Position numbers and translations under genes: made by a program. The notes under the pieces were generated by a model. The model saw only the letters and a program-made list of their open reading frames with translations, was not told the DNA's origin and searched no databases. A stretch of DNA of 48,847 bases from Mediannikoviicoccus sp037890055 (GTDB lineage: Bacteria; Bacillota; Clostridia; Tissierellales; Peptoniphilaceae): assembly GCA_037890055.1 (NCBI GenBank), contig JBBKBD010000014.1; one strand, written 5' to 3'. Shown one piece after another: positions 1-8,040 of the stretch (position 1 is the stretch's first letter; each line of letters opens with the position of its first letter).

Positions 1-185
1 TAAAACTTATCAAAGTCTTCTTGTGTAGCTACTTCTTTGTATTTATAGTCGTCATTATTCTTTTCTGTGAACATATCATTTACAAGTCCAATTGTTAGTA
101 GAGATAAATCAGAAACAGAAAGACCAAGTTCCACTGCCCTTAATAGGAATAAGGGTGTAGTCATTGGTCTTTCTGTTGGTCTTAC
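1..185 (-). CDS. Tail assembly chaperone, -1 frameshift extension (partial)
   Basis: This is the downstream half of a two-frame tail assembly chaperone, equivalent to the T part of lambda gpG-gpT. Its frame is open from base 185 to the window edge and reads VRPTERPMTTPLFLLRAVELG..., ending ...ATQEDFDKF at the edge. It lacks its own convincing ribosome-binding site, although an ATG (MTTPLFLL) occurs within it. It would be made as an extension of the 182-538 protein by -1 slippage on the heptamer at 185-191. The final codon is cut by the window, so the stop is not seen. Confidence 0.8.
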
Positions 186-538
186 TTTTTTTTAGGAATT
201 TCTTCCGACTTTATGTTAAGTCCCCATAACTCAATTAACTGAGGTAGAATTTGGTAAATTGAAAAAGTTGAGAAATTATCTAACCATTCTTCTGGACTAT
301 CAGGAATAGATTTGTCTCCATGCTTTGCCATTACATAAGCTATATTTTCAAATAACTCAAGTGAACCAATATCAAGATTAGATTTATCTTTATCGTTTTT
401 CTTCATGGACCTTTCTAGTTCCATCAAGTCTTTAAAGATGTCTCGACCAAACTTTAATCTATAGATTCTTGGAATAGCTGCAGACGCACGAAATATAACA
501 TCTTTTCCATCAATTTTTATAGTTTTTGTTAATGCCAT
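182..538 (-). CDS. Phage tail assembly chaperone (gpG-like)
   Basis: A 118-residue protein beginning MALTKTIKIDGKDVIF, the usual start of Gram-positive siphophage tail chaperones encoded just after the tail tube gene. It coats or recruits the tape-measure protein during tail assembly. The start has a clear GGAGG and its ATG overlaps the end of the tail tube gene. The C-terminus EEIPKKK is encoded by the slippery A-run that allows production of a longer frameshifted form. Identification rests on position, size, N-terminal pattern and the frameshift arrangement. Confidence 0.85.
   Translation of the reverse strand: MALTKTIKIDGKDVIFRASAAIPRIYRLKFGRDIFKDLMELERSMKKNDKDKSNLDIGSLELFENIAYVMAKHGDKSIPDSPEEWLDNFSTFSIYQILPQLIELWGLNIKSEEIPKKK
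185..191 (-). promoter_or_regulatory. -1 ribosomal frameshift site (A AAA AAG)
   Basis: On the minus strand the last codons of the chaperone are CCT AAA AAA AAG TAA, so the in-frame heptamer is A AAA AAG, the classic bacterial -1 slippery sequence. Slippage moves ribosomes into the open frame running to base 1. Frameshifting at the end of the first tail chaperone gene is a conserved feature of long-tailed phages. No downstream stimulatory structure was evaluated. Confidence 0.8.
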
Positions 539-1134
539 TATCTACTACCTCCTGTTGTCCTTGCCACAGAGGATGAACTTTCTATTGGTAGATAAACTGA
601 TTTATACCAACCATCATAAGTTTCCTTAGTTGTCTCATCACTTGTTCTAGCCTTTACATTACCATTTGGAAGTGGTCTTGCTTGGATAGATAAGGTTTCT
701 GGTTGAACTTCTCTTGATTCTTCATTGGTTTCTCCTTCAAGAGTAGGTCTTGCTGCTGAGCAGTTATACATGACATGACGGATTTTCTTTTGGTCACCAT
801 CAAACTCGAAAAGAAGTGCAAAGTTTGCAGTCTCAGAATTTGAGGACTCAATTAAAACTTTATTAGAATCTGATTTTTCCATCAATACATCAGTCCTAAA
901 GGATTCTGGAATAAGAGCGATTTCTAAATCTCCATCATATCCCATATTGTTTGAAATAGTGTAATATTCAATTCCATCTGCATAAAAGCTTTCTGGCTCT
1001 CCATTTGGATCTAATGAAATTGAAACAGCACCAGGCATTGGCACTGGTGTCTTATATTTAATAACGCCCTCTTCTGCTTTATCAAAGAGAGCGTAGTGTA
1101 CGTTACAAATATTAAATTTAACTTTATTAGCCAT
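538..1134 (-). CDS. Major tail (tube) protein, phi13-like family
   Basis: A 198-residue protein (MANKVKFNICNVHYALF...) with the GDLEIALIPESFRTDVL-type core found in major tail proteins of the phi13 family. It would polymerise into the tail tube. It is preceded by the tail-completion gene and followed by the tail chaperone, the expected siphophage order. The start is supported by GGAGG a few bases upstream. The C-terminus is Ser/Thr-rich and has no added Ig-like domain. Confidence 0.9.
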   Translation of the reverse strand: MANKVKFNICNVHYALFDKAEEGVIKYKTPVPMPGAVSISLDPNGEPESFYADGIEYYTISNNMGYDGDLEIALIPESFRTDVLMEKSDSNKVLIESSNSETANFALLFEFDGDQKKIRHVMYNCSAARPTLEGETNEESREVQPETLSIQARPLPNGNVKARTSDETTKETYDGWYKSVYLPIESSSSVARTTGGSR

Positions 1135-1471
1135 TATTATTTACCTCCGTAATTTTTAAATTAAGTGTGAATTCATACAAAACTTCATAGAGTCTTTCTG
1201 ACTCAATCCAAACTTCAGATTTTTCATAATAGATTTTTTCTCTATCAAGTATCTCTTCTATTTTTTCTTCAAGTTTTAAGTCCTTCTTATCAGTATAAAG
1301 TTCTAAGTCTATCTCAGTATTTTTATAATATACATATCCATCTGCACCAAAGTGTTTATTATTTGGGAATAGATAGACTATAAATGGTGGATATGGACTT
1401 TCTCCCTCAACAAAGTGTGAGTATGCAAAAGGAAGTCCAATCTCGTTAATTATTTTCATTAACTTCTTCAT
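1127..1471 (-). CDS. Tail terminator/completion protein
   Basis: A 114-residue protein whose sequence (EIGLPFAYSHFVEGESPYPPFIVYLFPNN) resembles small tail-completion proteins encoded between the HK97 gp10-like and major tail genes in Gram-positive siphophages. These proteins cap the tail and join it to the head. It overlaps the tail tube gene by 8 bases and the upstream gene by 4, consistent with translational coupling. The family call is based on position and general pattern, so exact function is inferred. Confidence 0.7.
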   Translation of the reverse strand: MKKLMKIINEIGLPFAYSHFVEGESPYPPFIVYLFPNNKHFGADGYVYYKNTEIDLELYTDKKDLKLEEKIEEILDREKIYYEKSEVWIESERLYEVLYEFTLNLKITEVNNNG

Positions 1472-1845
1472 TCTCTTAACTTCCTCATAATATTTTCTTC
1501 CAATTCTCTGACCCCTTTCTCTTCAGATGGTCCAATGTGTGGCTTAGCAGAAACTCTTCCTCCTTGTCTAAGGACATGACCTTTTTCAAGTAAATGAGCC
1601 AGTTGATATCTATTCCTTGAGTGAACTACAAGTTCTATTGAGTTTGAAGTTTCTTTCATAGTTTTTACAGACCAAGACTTAGAATATTTCTTTGTTTCTC
1701 CTACAGGAGCATTTTCTTGTATTTCTTTTCTTATATTCCTACCAGCTTTTTTTACTTCATTTTTGACTTCATCTGTAGCCATATCAGAATATTCTTCTAA
1801 GCCCTTCATAATTTCACTAGCCAGGTTTTCAATTTTTACATTCAT
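1468..1845 (-). CDS. HK97 gp10-family head-tail joining protein
   Basis: A 125-residue protein with the features of the HK97 gp10 family: an N-terminal helical part, a central NAPVGETKKYSKSW segment, and the HLLEKGHVLRQGGRVSAKPHIGP region, where the conserved E-x-G-H and P-H-hydrophobic motifs are visible. Members act in head-tail joining or tail completion. It overlaps its neighbours by about 4 bases on both sides, so it is part of the continuous late operon. Confidence 0.85.
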   Translation of the reverse strand: MNVKIENLASEIMKGLEEYSDMATDEVKNEVKKAGRNIRKEIQENAPVGETKKYSKSWSVKTMKETSNSIELVVHSRNRYQLAHLLEKGHVLRQGGRVSAKPHIGPSEEKGVRELEENIMRKLRE

Positions 1846-2174
1846 CTACTCACCTTCCTACACCTAAATTTTATAAGTCTATTTTTATAGTTCATAAAGT
1901 CAATTGAGATGATATTGTAATTTTCAGCTTCAAATAGAATCCTGTACTCTGAGGTATTAATATTCTTTAACCTATTTTGAAATCTTACAGTAAAAGAAAT
2001 ATCTGACCTATCTACTTCCATACCAAGGAAAACTTCTTCTCCTTTACCTTGAAATGATATATACGAACTTGTGGTTAGATAATCATTCCATATTGAGCTA
2101 TGATTACCTATTTCATCTACTTCAACATCTTTATTTTGAAAGGTTATCTTTCTATTAAAATCAGCTATTTTCAT
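1842..2174 (-). CDS. Head closure / head-tail adaptor (SPP1 gp16-like)
   Basis: A 110-residue protein with the head-tail adaptor pattern: N-terminal DFNRKITFQ, central GMEVDRSDISFTVRF and C-terminal YNIISIDFMNYKNRLIKFRCRK. It would close the connector channel after packaging. In typical phages it follows the gp6-like connector gene directly. Here a 614-residue fibre gene separates the two and overlaps this start by 14 bases. Confidence 0.85.
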   Translation of the reverse strand: MKIADFNRKITFQNKDVEVDEIGNHSSIWNDYLTTSSYISFQGKGEEVFLGMEVDRSDISFTVRFQNRLKNINTSEYRILFEAENYNIISIDFMNYKNRLIKFRCRKVSR

Positions 2175-4005
2175 AATAGTCTCCAGTATCTTCTGGGAGT
2201 TCTGGTAGAATATAATAAGCTAGATAACGACTTTTATTCCAACCACAAAAATTTCCATTAAGGATAAAAAATAACATATAATCGTCGTAACCCTCGTTAC
2301 TTTCATACCTTGTTTTTAATAACTTTTTATAGTTAGGTGATTTAGTAATCCTTTTTTCCTTTGTAAATAAGTTTATTTCATCGGTTGTTTTCATATCACC
2401 ATTTACATAGGATATAAATAAGATATCATCATCAGTTTTAACTTCTGTATTTTCATCATATTCCCATTCGTAAGCTATGCTCACATTATTATTAGATTCA
2501 ACTAATAACGATATTCCTTCATATGTGTACCTTTCACCAGAATAATTTCTACTATAAGATAAAAATTTTCCTTTTGCCCATTTTGATAAGTCAACATTTA
2601 GCCTTGGACTTTGAGGAACACCATTCTTTAATTCAAAATAATATATTTTATAATCTAAAGTGTGGATTCTTAAACCACTAAGATTAGCATGTACTATTCT
2701 GTCAAATTTATAGTTAATTAAATTAAGTGAAAAAATATTACCATTTGCACTCAATCCCGATACGGTGCTATTAATTTGGACATAGGTTGTATCAAAGTAG
2801 CTAAAAAAATCATCATATTCATTAACCCTTAGATATTTTTTATTCTTCAAATTATGAAACTCTGCTTCAGACTTATCATTTGCTGATACAATTAAGGTAT
2901 CATTAACAGTTTCTAGGTTTATTTTTTTATTTGATGGGATTTTTGTATCGATAACCCACAGTTCCTCTAATATCATGGATATCCCATAAATTGAAATAAA
3001 CCCATTATTATCTGCACTAACTATTCCAAAACAATCTCCATTACTATAACTACATAAGTTTAAATATCTACGCTTATTAGAACTTAAAGCTTCGTTAAGG
3101 TGGATAAGTAAGGATAATTTTCCTTCTTTTATAATAAAATATGCATCACCTGCATCCTCGATACCTAAAGCATCGTCTATATTTTCCAAGATTGGAAAGG
3201 GATCTGTATCATATTGGTAGTTATATTCTATTTTTAATTCTCCTTCTATAAATTTATGCCCAGGCTCCCATCCAGTTTTTATTTCTCCAATTTTATTTGC
3301 TAAGTCTGTAAAGCTATCATCTTTATTAGCTTTTCCTTTCTTGTCGACAATAGCCTTAGCAATTAAATCTTTACCATTATCGACATCGTAAAAAAGCTCA
3401 TCATATTTTTTATTTAGAATTTTACCTTGTCTAGCAGACAGGGCTTTTTCTCCGTTTTCACTTTCAAGGTTATCTATAACTTCACAGTCCTTACCATCTT
3501 CTCCTTTTGGACCAGGTGGTCCTTCTTTGCCTTGAGAGCCGTCATCACCCTTATCTCCCTTTGGTCCTCTTATATCTTCTAGATTCTTTTCAATAGCTTT
3601 TTTTATCGCCTCGTCAGCTATATTTTTAGCATTTTCAATGGCAACTACTGCACTTTCCGAATCTGTATATGACTCATAACCCTTTGTAATCCTTATATAA
3701 GTTCCTTGGTCTGATGGGAAAATATGACCATCTATTTTGATTTCTATTTTATATGATCCTATGGCAAGTGGCTTGTCAATTCTAAAAGAAATCCTATCTT
3801 CATTTACCTTTGTCTTACATTTCCATTCTAGTTTCTTTTCTTTGCTATAAAGTTGAATACTAGCATCTTTATCATTTAAAAAACTAATAGGGTCACCTTT
3901 TGAGTCACATAGCTGGAAACTCAGTTCTGAAGATATATCTCCTTGTTTTATATTAATTCCACCCTTTGTTTGGATTAAATTTAAAGTATTTAAACTATTA
4001 GCCAT
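2161..4005 (-). CDS. BppU-like, collagen-containing fibre protein
   Basis: A 614-residue structural protein. Residues 1-110 resemble the N-terminal domain of baseplate upper proteins (BppU, DUF2479): a beta-rich domain with 'QGDISSELSFQL' and 'IGSYKIEIKIDGHIFPSDQGTY'. Residues 119-146 look coiled-coil. Residues 147-173 are nine uninterrupted Gly-X-Y triplets. Residues near 187-200 carry KALSARQGKILN, a motif common in phage fibres. The remaining 360 residues are unrecognised and probably form the distal host-contact part. The position is odd: it sits between two connector genes rather than in the tail-tip cluster, so it may decorate the head, collar or connector. Start supported by AGGAGG. 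Confidence 0.75.
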   Translation of the reverse strand: MANSLNTLNLIQTKGGINIKQGDISSELSFQLCDSKGDPISFLNDKDASIQLYSKEKKLEWKCKTKVNEDRISFRIDKPLAIGSYKIEIKIDGHIFPSDQGTYIRITKGYESYTDSESAVVAIENAKNIADEAIKKAIEKNLEDIRGPKGDKGDDGSQGKEGPPGPKGEDGKDCEVIDNLESENGEKALSARQGKILNKKYDELFYDVDNGKDLIAKAIVDKKGKANKDDSFTDLANKIGEIKTGWEPGHKFIEGELKIEYNYQYDTDPFPILENIDDALGIEDAGDAYFIIKEGKLSLLIHLNEALSSNKRRYLNLCSYSNGDCFGIVSADNNGFISIYGISMILEELWVIDTKIPSNKKINLETVNDTLIVSANDKSEAEFHNLKNKKYLRVNEYDDFFSYFDTTYVQINSTVSGLSANGNIFSLNLINYKFDRIVHANLSGLRIHTLDYKIYYFELKNGVPQSPRLNVDLSKWAKGKFLSYSRNYSGERYTYEGISLLVESNNNVSIAYEWEYDENTEVKTDDDILFISYVNGDMKTTDEINLFTKEKRITKSPNYKKLLKTRYESNEGYDDYMLFFILNGNFCGWNKSRYLAYYILPELPEDTGDYYENS

Positions 4006-4014
4006 AATACCTCC

Positions 4015-4287
4015 TTAAAAACCTGGTTTTCTATCACCAAATAATAAAGCCCTTAGAGTTAAGTTTAGTTCAGAATAATCTGCCTCTTCTCTATGTTCAT
4101 AAAGATAAGCTGTCATATAGAGAACTGCTATCTTTCCATTTGGATTTTTAGAAAGTTCTTCTTCACTATTAACCCTAGCAACATCCATGGAGTGCTTTAT
4201 TGATGATTGGATGAGAGATTCAATCATCTCATCCTCATCATCAAAATCCACCCTTAAATAGGACTTTGCCTCCTCAAGAGTAATCAT
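4015..4287 (-). CDS. Head-tail connector protein (gp6-like)
   Basis: A 90-residue, mostly helical protein beginning MITLEEAKSYLRVDFDDEDEMIESLI, the signature start of the phage gp6-like connector family. These proteins form a ring under the portal. It is encoded immediately after the capsid gene, as expected. The short C-terminus (LLFGDRKPGF) is typical. Confidence 0.9.
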   Translation of the reverse strand: MITLEEAKSYLRVDFDDEDEMIESLIQSSIKHSMDVARVNSEEELSKNPNGKIAVLYMTAYLYEHREEADYSELNLTLRALLFGDRKPGF

Positions 4288-4297
4288 AATCTACTCC

Positions 4298-5488
4298 TTA
4301 GGCAGTAGCACCGATTTTTAAAAGTTTAACTGCCTCTCTTAAAACAAGGATTCCATCAACTCTTTCTTTACCTAAGAAACCAACCATGCCATTACCAGCA
4401 AATAACTCCTTTAAGTCTTGGAAAGACCTATTTCCTCTATCTCCAATCTTGTAGTAAGAAAAATCGCCAAAGGCTACTGCAAGTTTTCCTTTTTCAGCTT
4501 TTGGAGCAAAGGCAGATGTGTAGGCGGGATATCCTAAAAGTCTATCCGGTTCTCCATCTTTAAGTGATGGTTGCCAAATATATGCACCATTAACATCTTT
4601 AAGTTTTCTAATTTGAGCAACTGTTGCATCATTTAAAATGAAGGCTGCTTTCTTTCTATAAGGTCTGTCTAAGGAATAGACTAAATCAATTAGTTCATCT
4701 GCAGTAATTGTTTGAGCCTTTGTTGTACCTCCAAGTTCTCCACCTTTTTTAGAGTCAAAAATTCCTGTAGGCTTATTTACTCCGTCACCATTTAAGAAGG
4801 CATCTTCTTCAGCATTTGCTAGTGCTCTAGTAAATTCTTCAGTGATGTATTTTTCTAGATTAAAGGCTGCATCATAGAGAAGTTCTTCAGTAACTTTAAT
4901 TCCAACATGGAGTTTGTGTGCATCAAGTGCTACTTGATCGAATGTGCCATCTCCAAAGGTTAGTTGACCACCTTCTTCTACCCATAAGGCTGCTGGTTTT
5001 GTAGCTGCAATGTTAATTTTATGAAGTCCAGAAGTTTGAACTTTTGTAGCTAGTTTTCTTACAATATTTTCTTCTTCAAGACCATTTACAATATCTGCTT
5101 CCATTTCTTCTGGAACTAAATATCCACCACTTTCATCTGTTCCTACTTTTAATTCATTGGAAATATCTCTAAAGTTAGTTCTTAATGCCTTCATCATAGA
5201 CTTCTTGTAGGCATTTCTTGCTCTCATTGGTTTTTCTCCTTCATTAAAAGTAGCAGGTTCATTTGTTAGTGCTTGAGTAGTAGGTTTTTCCAAGGATTTA
5301 TCCATTTCTTCTTCCCTCTTCTTTCTTTCGATTTCACGAGTATAATTCTCGATAGTTTTTTCCATCTCTTCATATGTTTTAAAGTCTTCATCAGACATTA
5401 GCCCATTTTCATCTTTCTTAGATTCAGCAAATGCTTTTGCCTCATCCCAAGCTTTAGTTCTCTTTTCCATTAGTTCTTTTAAGTCCAT
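4298..5488 (-). CDS. Major capsid protein, HK97 fold
   Basis: A 396-residue protein. Residues 1-105 form a charged helical scaffold-like delta domain (MDLKELMEKRTKAWDEAK...). The HK97-type core follows with GTDESGGYLVPEEME, an N-terminal-arm motif, and LNGDGVNKPTGIF, the family's conserved NGDG-x3-P-x-G loop. The delta domain is presumably removed by the protease encoded just upstream. The C-terminal ERVDGILVLREAVKLLKIG is typical. RBS: GGAGGTAAAGAT before the ATG. Confidence 0.95.
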   Translation of the reverse strand: MDLKELMEKRTKAWDEAKAFAESKKDENGLMSDEDFKTYEEMEKTIENYTREIERKKREEEMDKSLEKPTTQALTNEPATFNEGEKPMRARNAYKKSMMKALRTNFRDISNELKVGTDESGGYLVPEEMEADIVNGLEEENIVRKLATKVQTSGLHKINIAATKPAALWVEEGGQLTFGDGTFDQVALDAHKLHVGIKVTEELLYDAAFNLEKYITEEFTRALANAEEDAFLNGDGVNKPTGIFDSKKGGELGGTTKAQTITADELIDLVYSLDRPYRKKAAFILNDATVAQIRKLKDVNGAYIWQPSLKDGEPDRLLGYPAYTSAFAPKAEKGKLAVAFGDFSYYKIGDRGNRSFQDLKELFAGNGMVGFLGKERVDGILVLREAVKLLKIGATA

Positions 5489-5492
5489 ATCT

Positions 5493-6188
5493 TTACCTCC
5501 AAGTGTTTTTAATTTTGTTTAATCTTTCTTCTACTTCTCTCATTGAGTGAGTCTTTACTTCTTTATTTATCTTTGTTAAAAGTGAGTTTGTAACCGCTCG
5601 TCTTGAAAAGACCATGTTCGTAACTTTCTCATCTTTTCTTTTGTCAGTGAGAGTTCCATCACAAAAACCCATCTCGATGGCCTTATTCTTATCAAACCAA
5701 GTCTCTCCATCCATTAGATTAGAAATCTCTTCTCTGGATAAACCTGTCTTAATCTCATAAGCATTTATGATTGATTCCTTAACTTCCTTTAACATATCTA
5801 TGGCTTTTTGCATTTCTTTTGAGTCACCAATAGCTACAGTTAAAGGATTATGGATCATCATTAATGATGTAGGACTCATCAACACTTCAGTTCCTGCCAT
5901 TGCAATAACAGACGCAGCAGATGCTGCAAGCCCATCAATCTTAATGGTCACATTTCCTTTGTGCTCTAAAAGCATGGTGTAAATTCTTGATGCAGCTATA
6001 CAATCTCCACCAGGAGAGTTGATCCATACAGTTATGTCTCCACTTTTATTTTTTAATTCTTCAAAAAAGAGCCTTGGCGTGATTTCATCATCAAACCAAG
6101 ACTCTTCTGCAATAACTCCATCTATATAGAGTTCATTTAAATCCTTTTTCCAATTCCAAAATATTTTATTGTTCTTCATTCTCGGTAT
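5493..6188 (-). CDS. ClpP-like prohead protease
   Basis: A serine protease of the ClpP fold that matures the prohead by cutting the capsid delta domain. Visible motifs: WINSPGGDC, the nucleophile motif GLAASAAS, the MIHNP histidine motif and the ETWFDKNKAIEMGF segment preceding the family's acidic residue. The start is uncertain. GGAGG (6194-6198) is only 5 bases before an in-frame ATA (6186-6188), giving MPRMKNNK if used. The nearest ATG (6177-6179) is 14 bases away, and a longer ORF opens at 6254. The gene overlaps the portal end, so coupling is likely. One of several non-AUG candidate starts in this prophage. Confidence 0.9.
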   Translation of the reverse strand: MPRMKNNKIFWNWKKDLNELYIDGVIAEESWFDDEITPRLFFEELKNKSGDITVWINSPGGDCIAASRIYTMLLEHKGNVTIKIDGLAASAASVIAMAGTEVLMSPTSLMMIHNPLTVAIGDSKEMQKAIDMLKEVKESIINAYEIKTGLSREEISNLMDGETWFDKNKAIEMGFCDGTLTDKRKDEKVTNMVFSRRAVTNSLLTKINKEVKTHSMREVEERLNKIKNTWR

Positions 6189-7413
6189 TCTTACCTCCGT
6201 TTCTTTTACTCTCATAGAATGACCCTGCCTTTTCAAGTGGTAGCATATTTCCATTTACTAAATAAAGGTCACCACCTTCTTCAGCTGAAATCCTATCAAG
6301 ATTTTCTAACTCTCTTATGTCATTTGCACTCATCCAACCATTCTGTCTTCCTACAGCATATCCATTCATTCTTGACTCATAGTCTCCTCTTAGAAGTCCA
6401 TCAAGATTGAATTTAATAAAGTAGGATTCTTTTTCTTTCTTTGTTAGTAGTGCTCTTTCTAGAGACTTTTCCCAACGAACAATCCAAGGATCAAGGGTGT
6501 ATTTAACAAATTCTAGTGACTGCTGTTCTATATTTGAAAATGATGACTTCTCCAAGTCACCAATCATATGAGGTGGTATCCTGAATATCCTTGCTATCTC
6601 ATTTAACTGAAACTTTCTTGTTTCCAAAAACTGGGCCTCACTTGGTGCTATGGCTATGGGTTGGTATTTCATTCCTTCTTCAAGTACAGCCACTTTGTTG
6701 GCGTTCTTAGGCCCTTGAAAGGCTGCATTCCATGACTCTCTAACTCTTTCTGGATCTTTAATAATACCTGGATGCTCTAAAACTCCACCTGGCTGTGCGC
6801 CATTTTGGAAAAAGCTAGCACCATAATCTTCACAAGCCATAGCCATACCAATGGCATTTTTTGCCATGGTTATTGGCGAATATCCAATAAGTCCGTCAAA
6901 ACCAAGTCCAGGTATATGAAGTACATCTTCTTTTAAAAGATAAACCTCTTCTGATTTGTGATTGTATTTATAAAAGATTTCTCCATCTTCACTTCTCATA
7001 ACCGTCATCTTGTTTGGCATTAAGGGATAAAGTCCAATAACCTCATTTTTTCCATTACGAATTATCTGAGCGTAAGCATTACCCCAAAGTAATAGATGGG
7101 TCATTAATGTTTCTCTAAATACAAAGGAAGTCATTTCAGTATTTGGTTCATCGTGTAATAAAAAATATATAGCGTGTTCTTTTGCTTTTTCCTTTGAGTT
7201 TGAATTTCCTCTTCTGTATAAATGAAGAGGAAGTCCTGCTAAGGTTTCAGCAAGAACCCTTACGCACGAATAAACTGCTGTCATTTGCATAGCAGTAAAT
7301 TCGTTGACATTCCTTCCTGCTGTTGTTCTCCCAAATAAAAAAGACGATGAAGATATCCTCTCCCCGTCTTTAGGTTTGTCTCTCGACTTAAATATTAAAT
7401 TTAAAATGTTTAT
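6166..7413 (-). CDS. Portal protein, HK97 family
   Basis: Dodecameric DNA gate at the capsid vertex. Core motifs of the HK97 portal family are plain: AMQMTAVYSCVRVLAETLAGLPLHLYR, HDEPNTEMTSFVFRETLMTHLLLWGNAYAQI, GLIGYSPI and RIPPHMIGD. The first ATG (7290) would remove the conserved N-terminal segment. In the same frame upstream, after a TAA, comes AGGAGG then ATA at 7411-7413, reading (M)NILNLIFKSRDKP, the expected portal N-terminus. No ATG, GTG or TTG is available between that stop and 7290. The 415-residue AUA-initiated form matches normal family length, so it is preferred. Confidence 0.9.
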   Translation of the reverse strand: MNILNLIFKSRDKPKDGERISSSSFLFGRTTAGRNVNEFTAMQMTAVYSCVRVLAETLAGLPLHLYRRGNSNSKEKAKEHAIYFLLHDEPNTEMTSFVFRETLMTHLLLWGNAYAQIIRNGKNEVIGLYPLMPNKMTVMRSEDGEIFYKYNHKSEEVYLLKEDVLHIPGLGFDGLIGYSPITMAKNAIGMAMACEDYGASFFQNGAQPGGVLEHPGIIKDPERVRESWNAAFQGPKNANKVAVLEEGMKYQPIAIAPSEAQFLETRKFQLNEIARIFRIPPHMIGDLEKSSFSNIEQQSLEFVKYTLDPWIVRWEKSLERALLTKKEKESYFIKFNLDGLLRGDYESRMNGYAVGRQNGWMSANDIRELENLDRISAEEGGDLYLVNGNMLPLEKAGSFYESKRNGGKNTENEEQ

Positions 7414-7425
7414 ATTACCACCTCC
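7411..7425 (-). promoter_or_regulatory. Portal ribosome-binding site with AUA start
   Basis: GGAGG at 7421-7425 is followed by 7 bases and then ATA at 7411-7413, the optimal position for an initiation codon. An in-frame TAA lies just upstream (7426-7428), and there is no NTG codon before the conserved portal core. Either AUA initiates here, or the start has been lost by an ATG-to-ATA change. Confidence 0.7.
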
Positions 7426-7494
7426 TTAAAAGTAAGCATAAGAAAAGCACCTACAGATGTAGATGTTTAACCTTTATTGTAATATTTGTTTGAT

Positions 7495-7989
7495 TTAATC
7501 TTCTCTATATTTATAAATTCTATCGATAGTATCCATATCTGTATTCACAATGTATACGTAATTATGATTGTCTGAAACATAGTACTTATATGGTCTGAAA
7601 GGATTTCTTAAAAATAAATCAGATACATAAAGGTCATCGGTGTTGTCATTAAGATTTATAATTAGAATTTCCTCTAGCTGTTTAACTTGATCCAATGTAA
7701 TACTCCTTTTAGAGATCTCTGTCATACTGTATACTCTGCATTTATTTGGATTAGATGGATCTTCCCCATCCCATAAATATACAGACTGACATCTATCGCA
7801 TTTCCAAAAGTAATCATTAAACAGTTCATAATCCTCATGAAAAACTATATCTTCAAGCTTTGGATTCTCTTGATTCAAATATTTTCTGTTAAAATCTTGC
7901 AATTCCTCTTTTGTGTAAACATCAAATACAATGCTACCATCATGATCTCTCAATATATTTCTGCAAATATAACATCCCATACCGGCCAT
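7495..7989 (-). CDS. Hypothetical zinc-knuckle protein between TerL and portal
   Basis: A 164-residue protein of no recognised family. Two Cys-x2-Cys pairs, GCYICRN near residue 6 and KCDRCQS near residue 65, could bind one zinc ion. The rest is acidic and mixed alpha/beta. It sits between terL and portal, which are normally adjacent, and has about 50-80 bases of very AT-rich spacer on both sides, unlike the tightly packed structural genes. This suggests a 'moron' insertion with its own expression. RBS AGGAG lies 8 bases before the ATG. An alternative start is Met4 (MGCYIC). Confidence 0.75.
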   Translation of the reverse strand: MAGMGCYICRNILRDHDGSIVFDVYTKEELQDFNRKYLNQENPKLEDIVFHEDYELFNDYFWKCDRCQSVYLWDGEDPSNPNKCRVYSMTEISKRSITLDQVKQLEEILIINLNDNTDDLYVSDLFLRNPFRPYKYYVSDNHNYVYIVNTDMDTIDRIYKYRED

Positions 7990-8040
7990 ATCGATTTCTC
8001 CTAGTTATTTATTATTAATAATTTAATACCCATTTTACTC

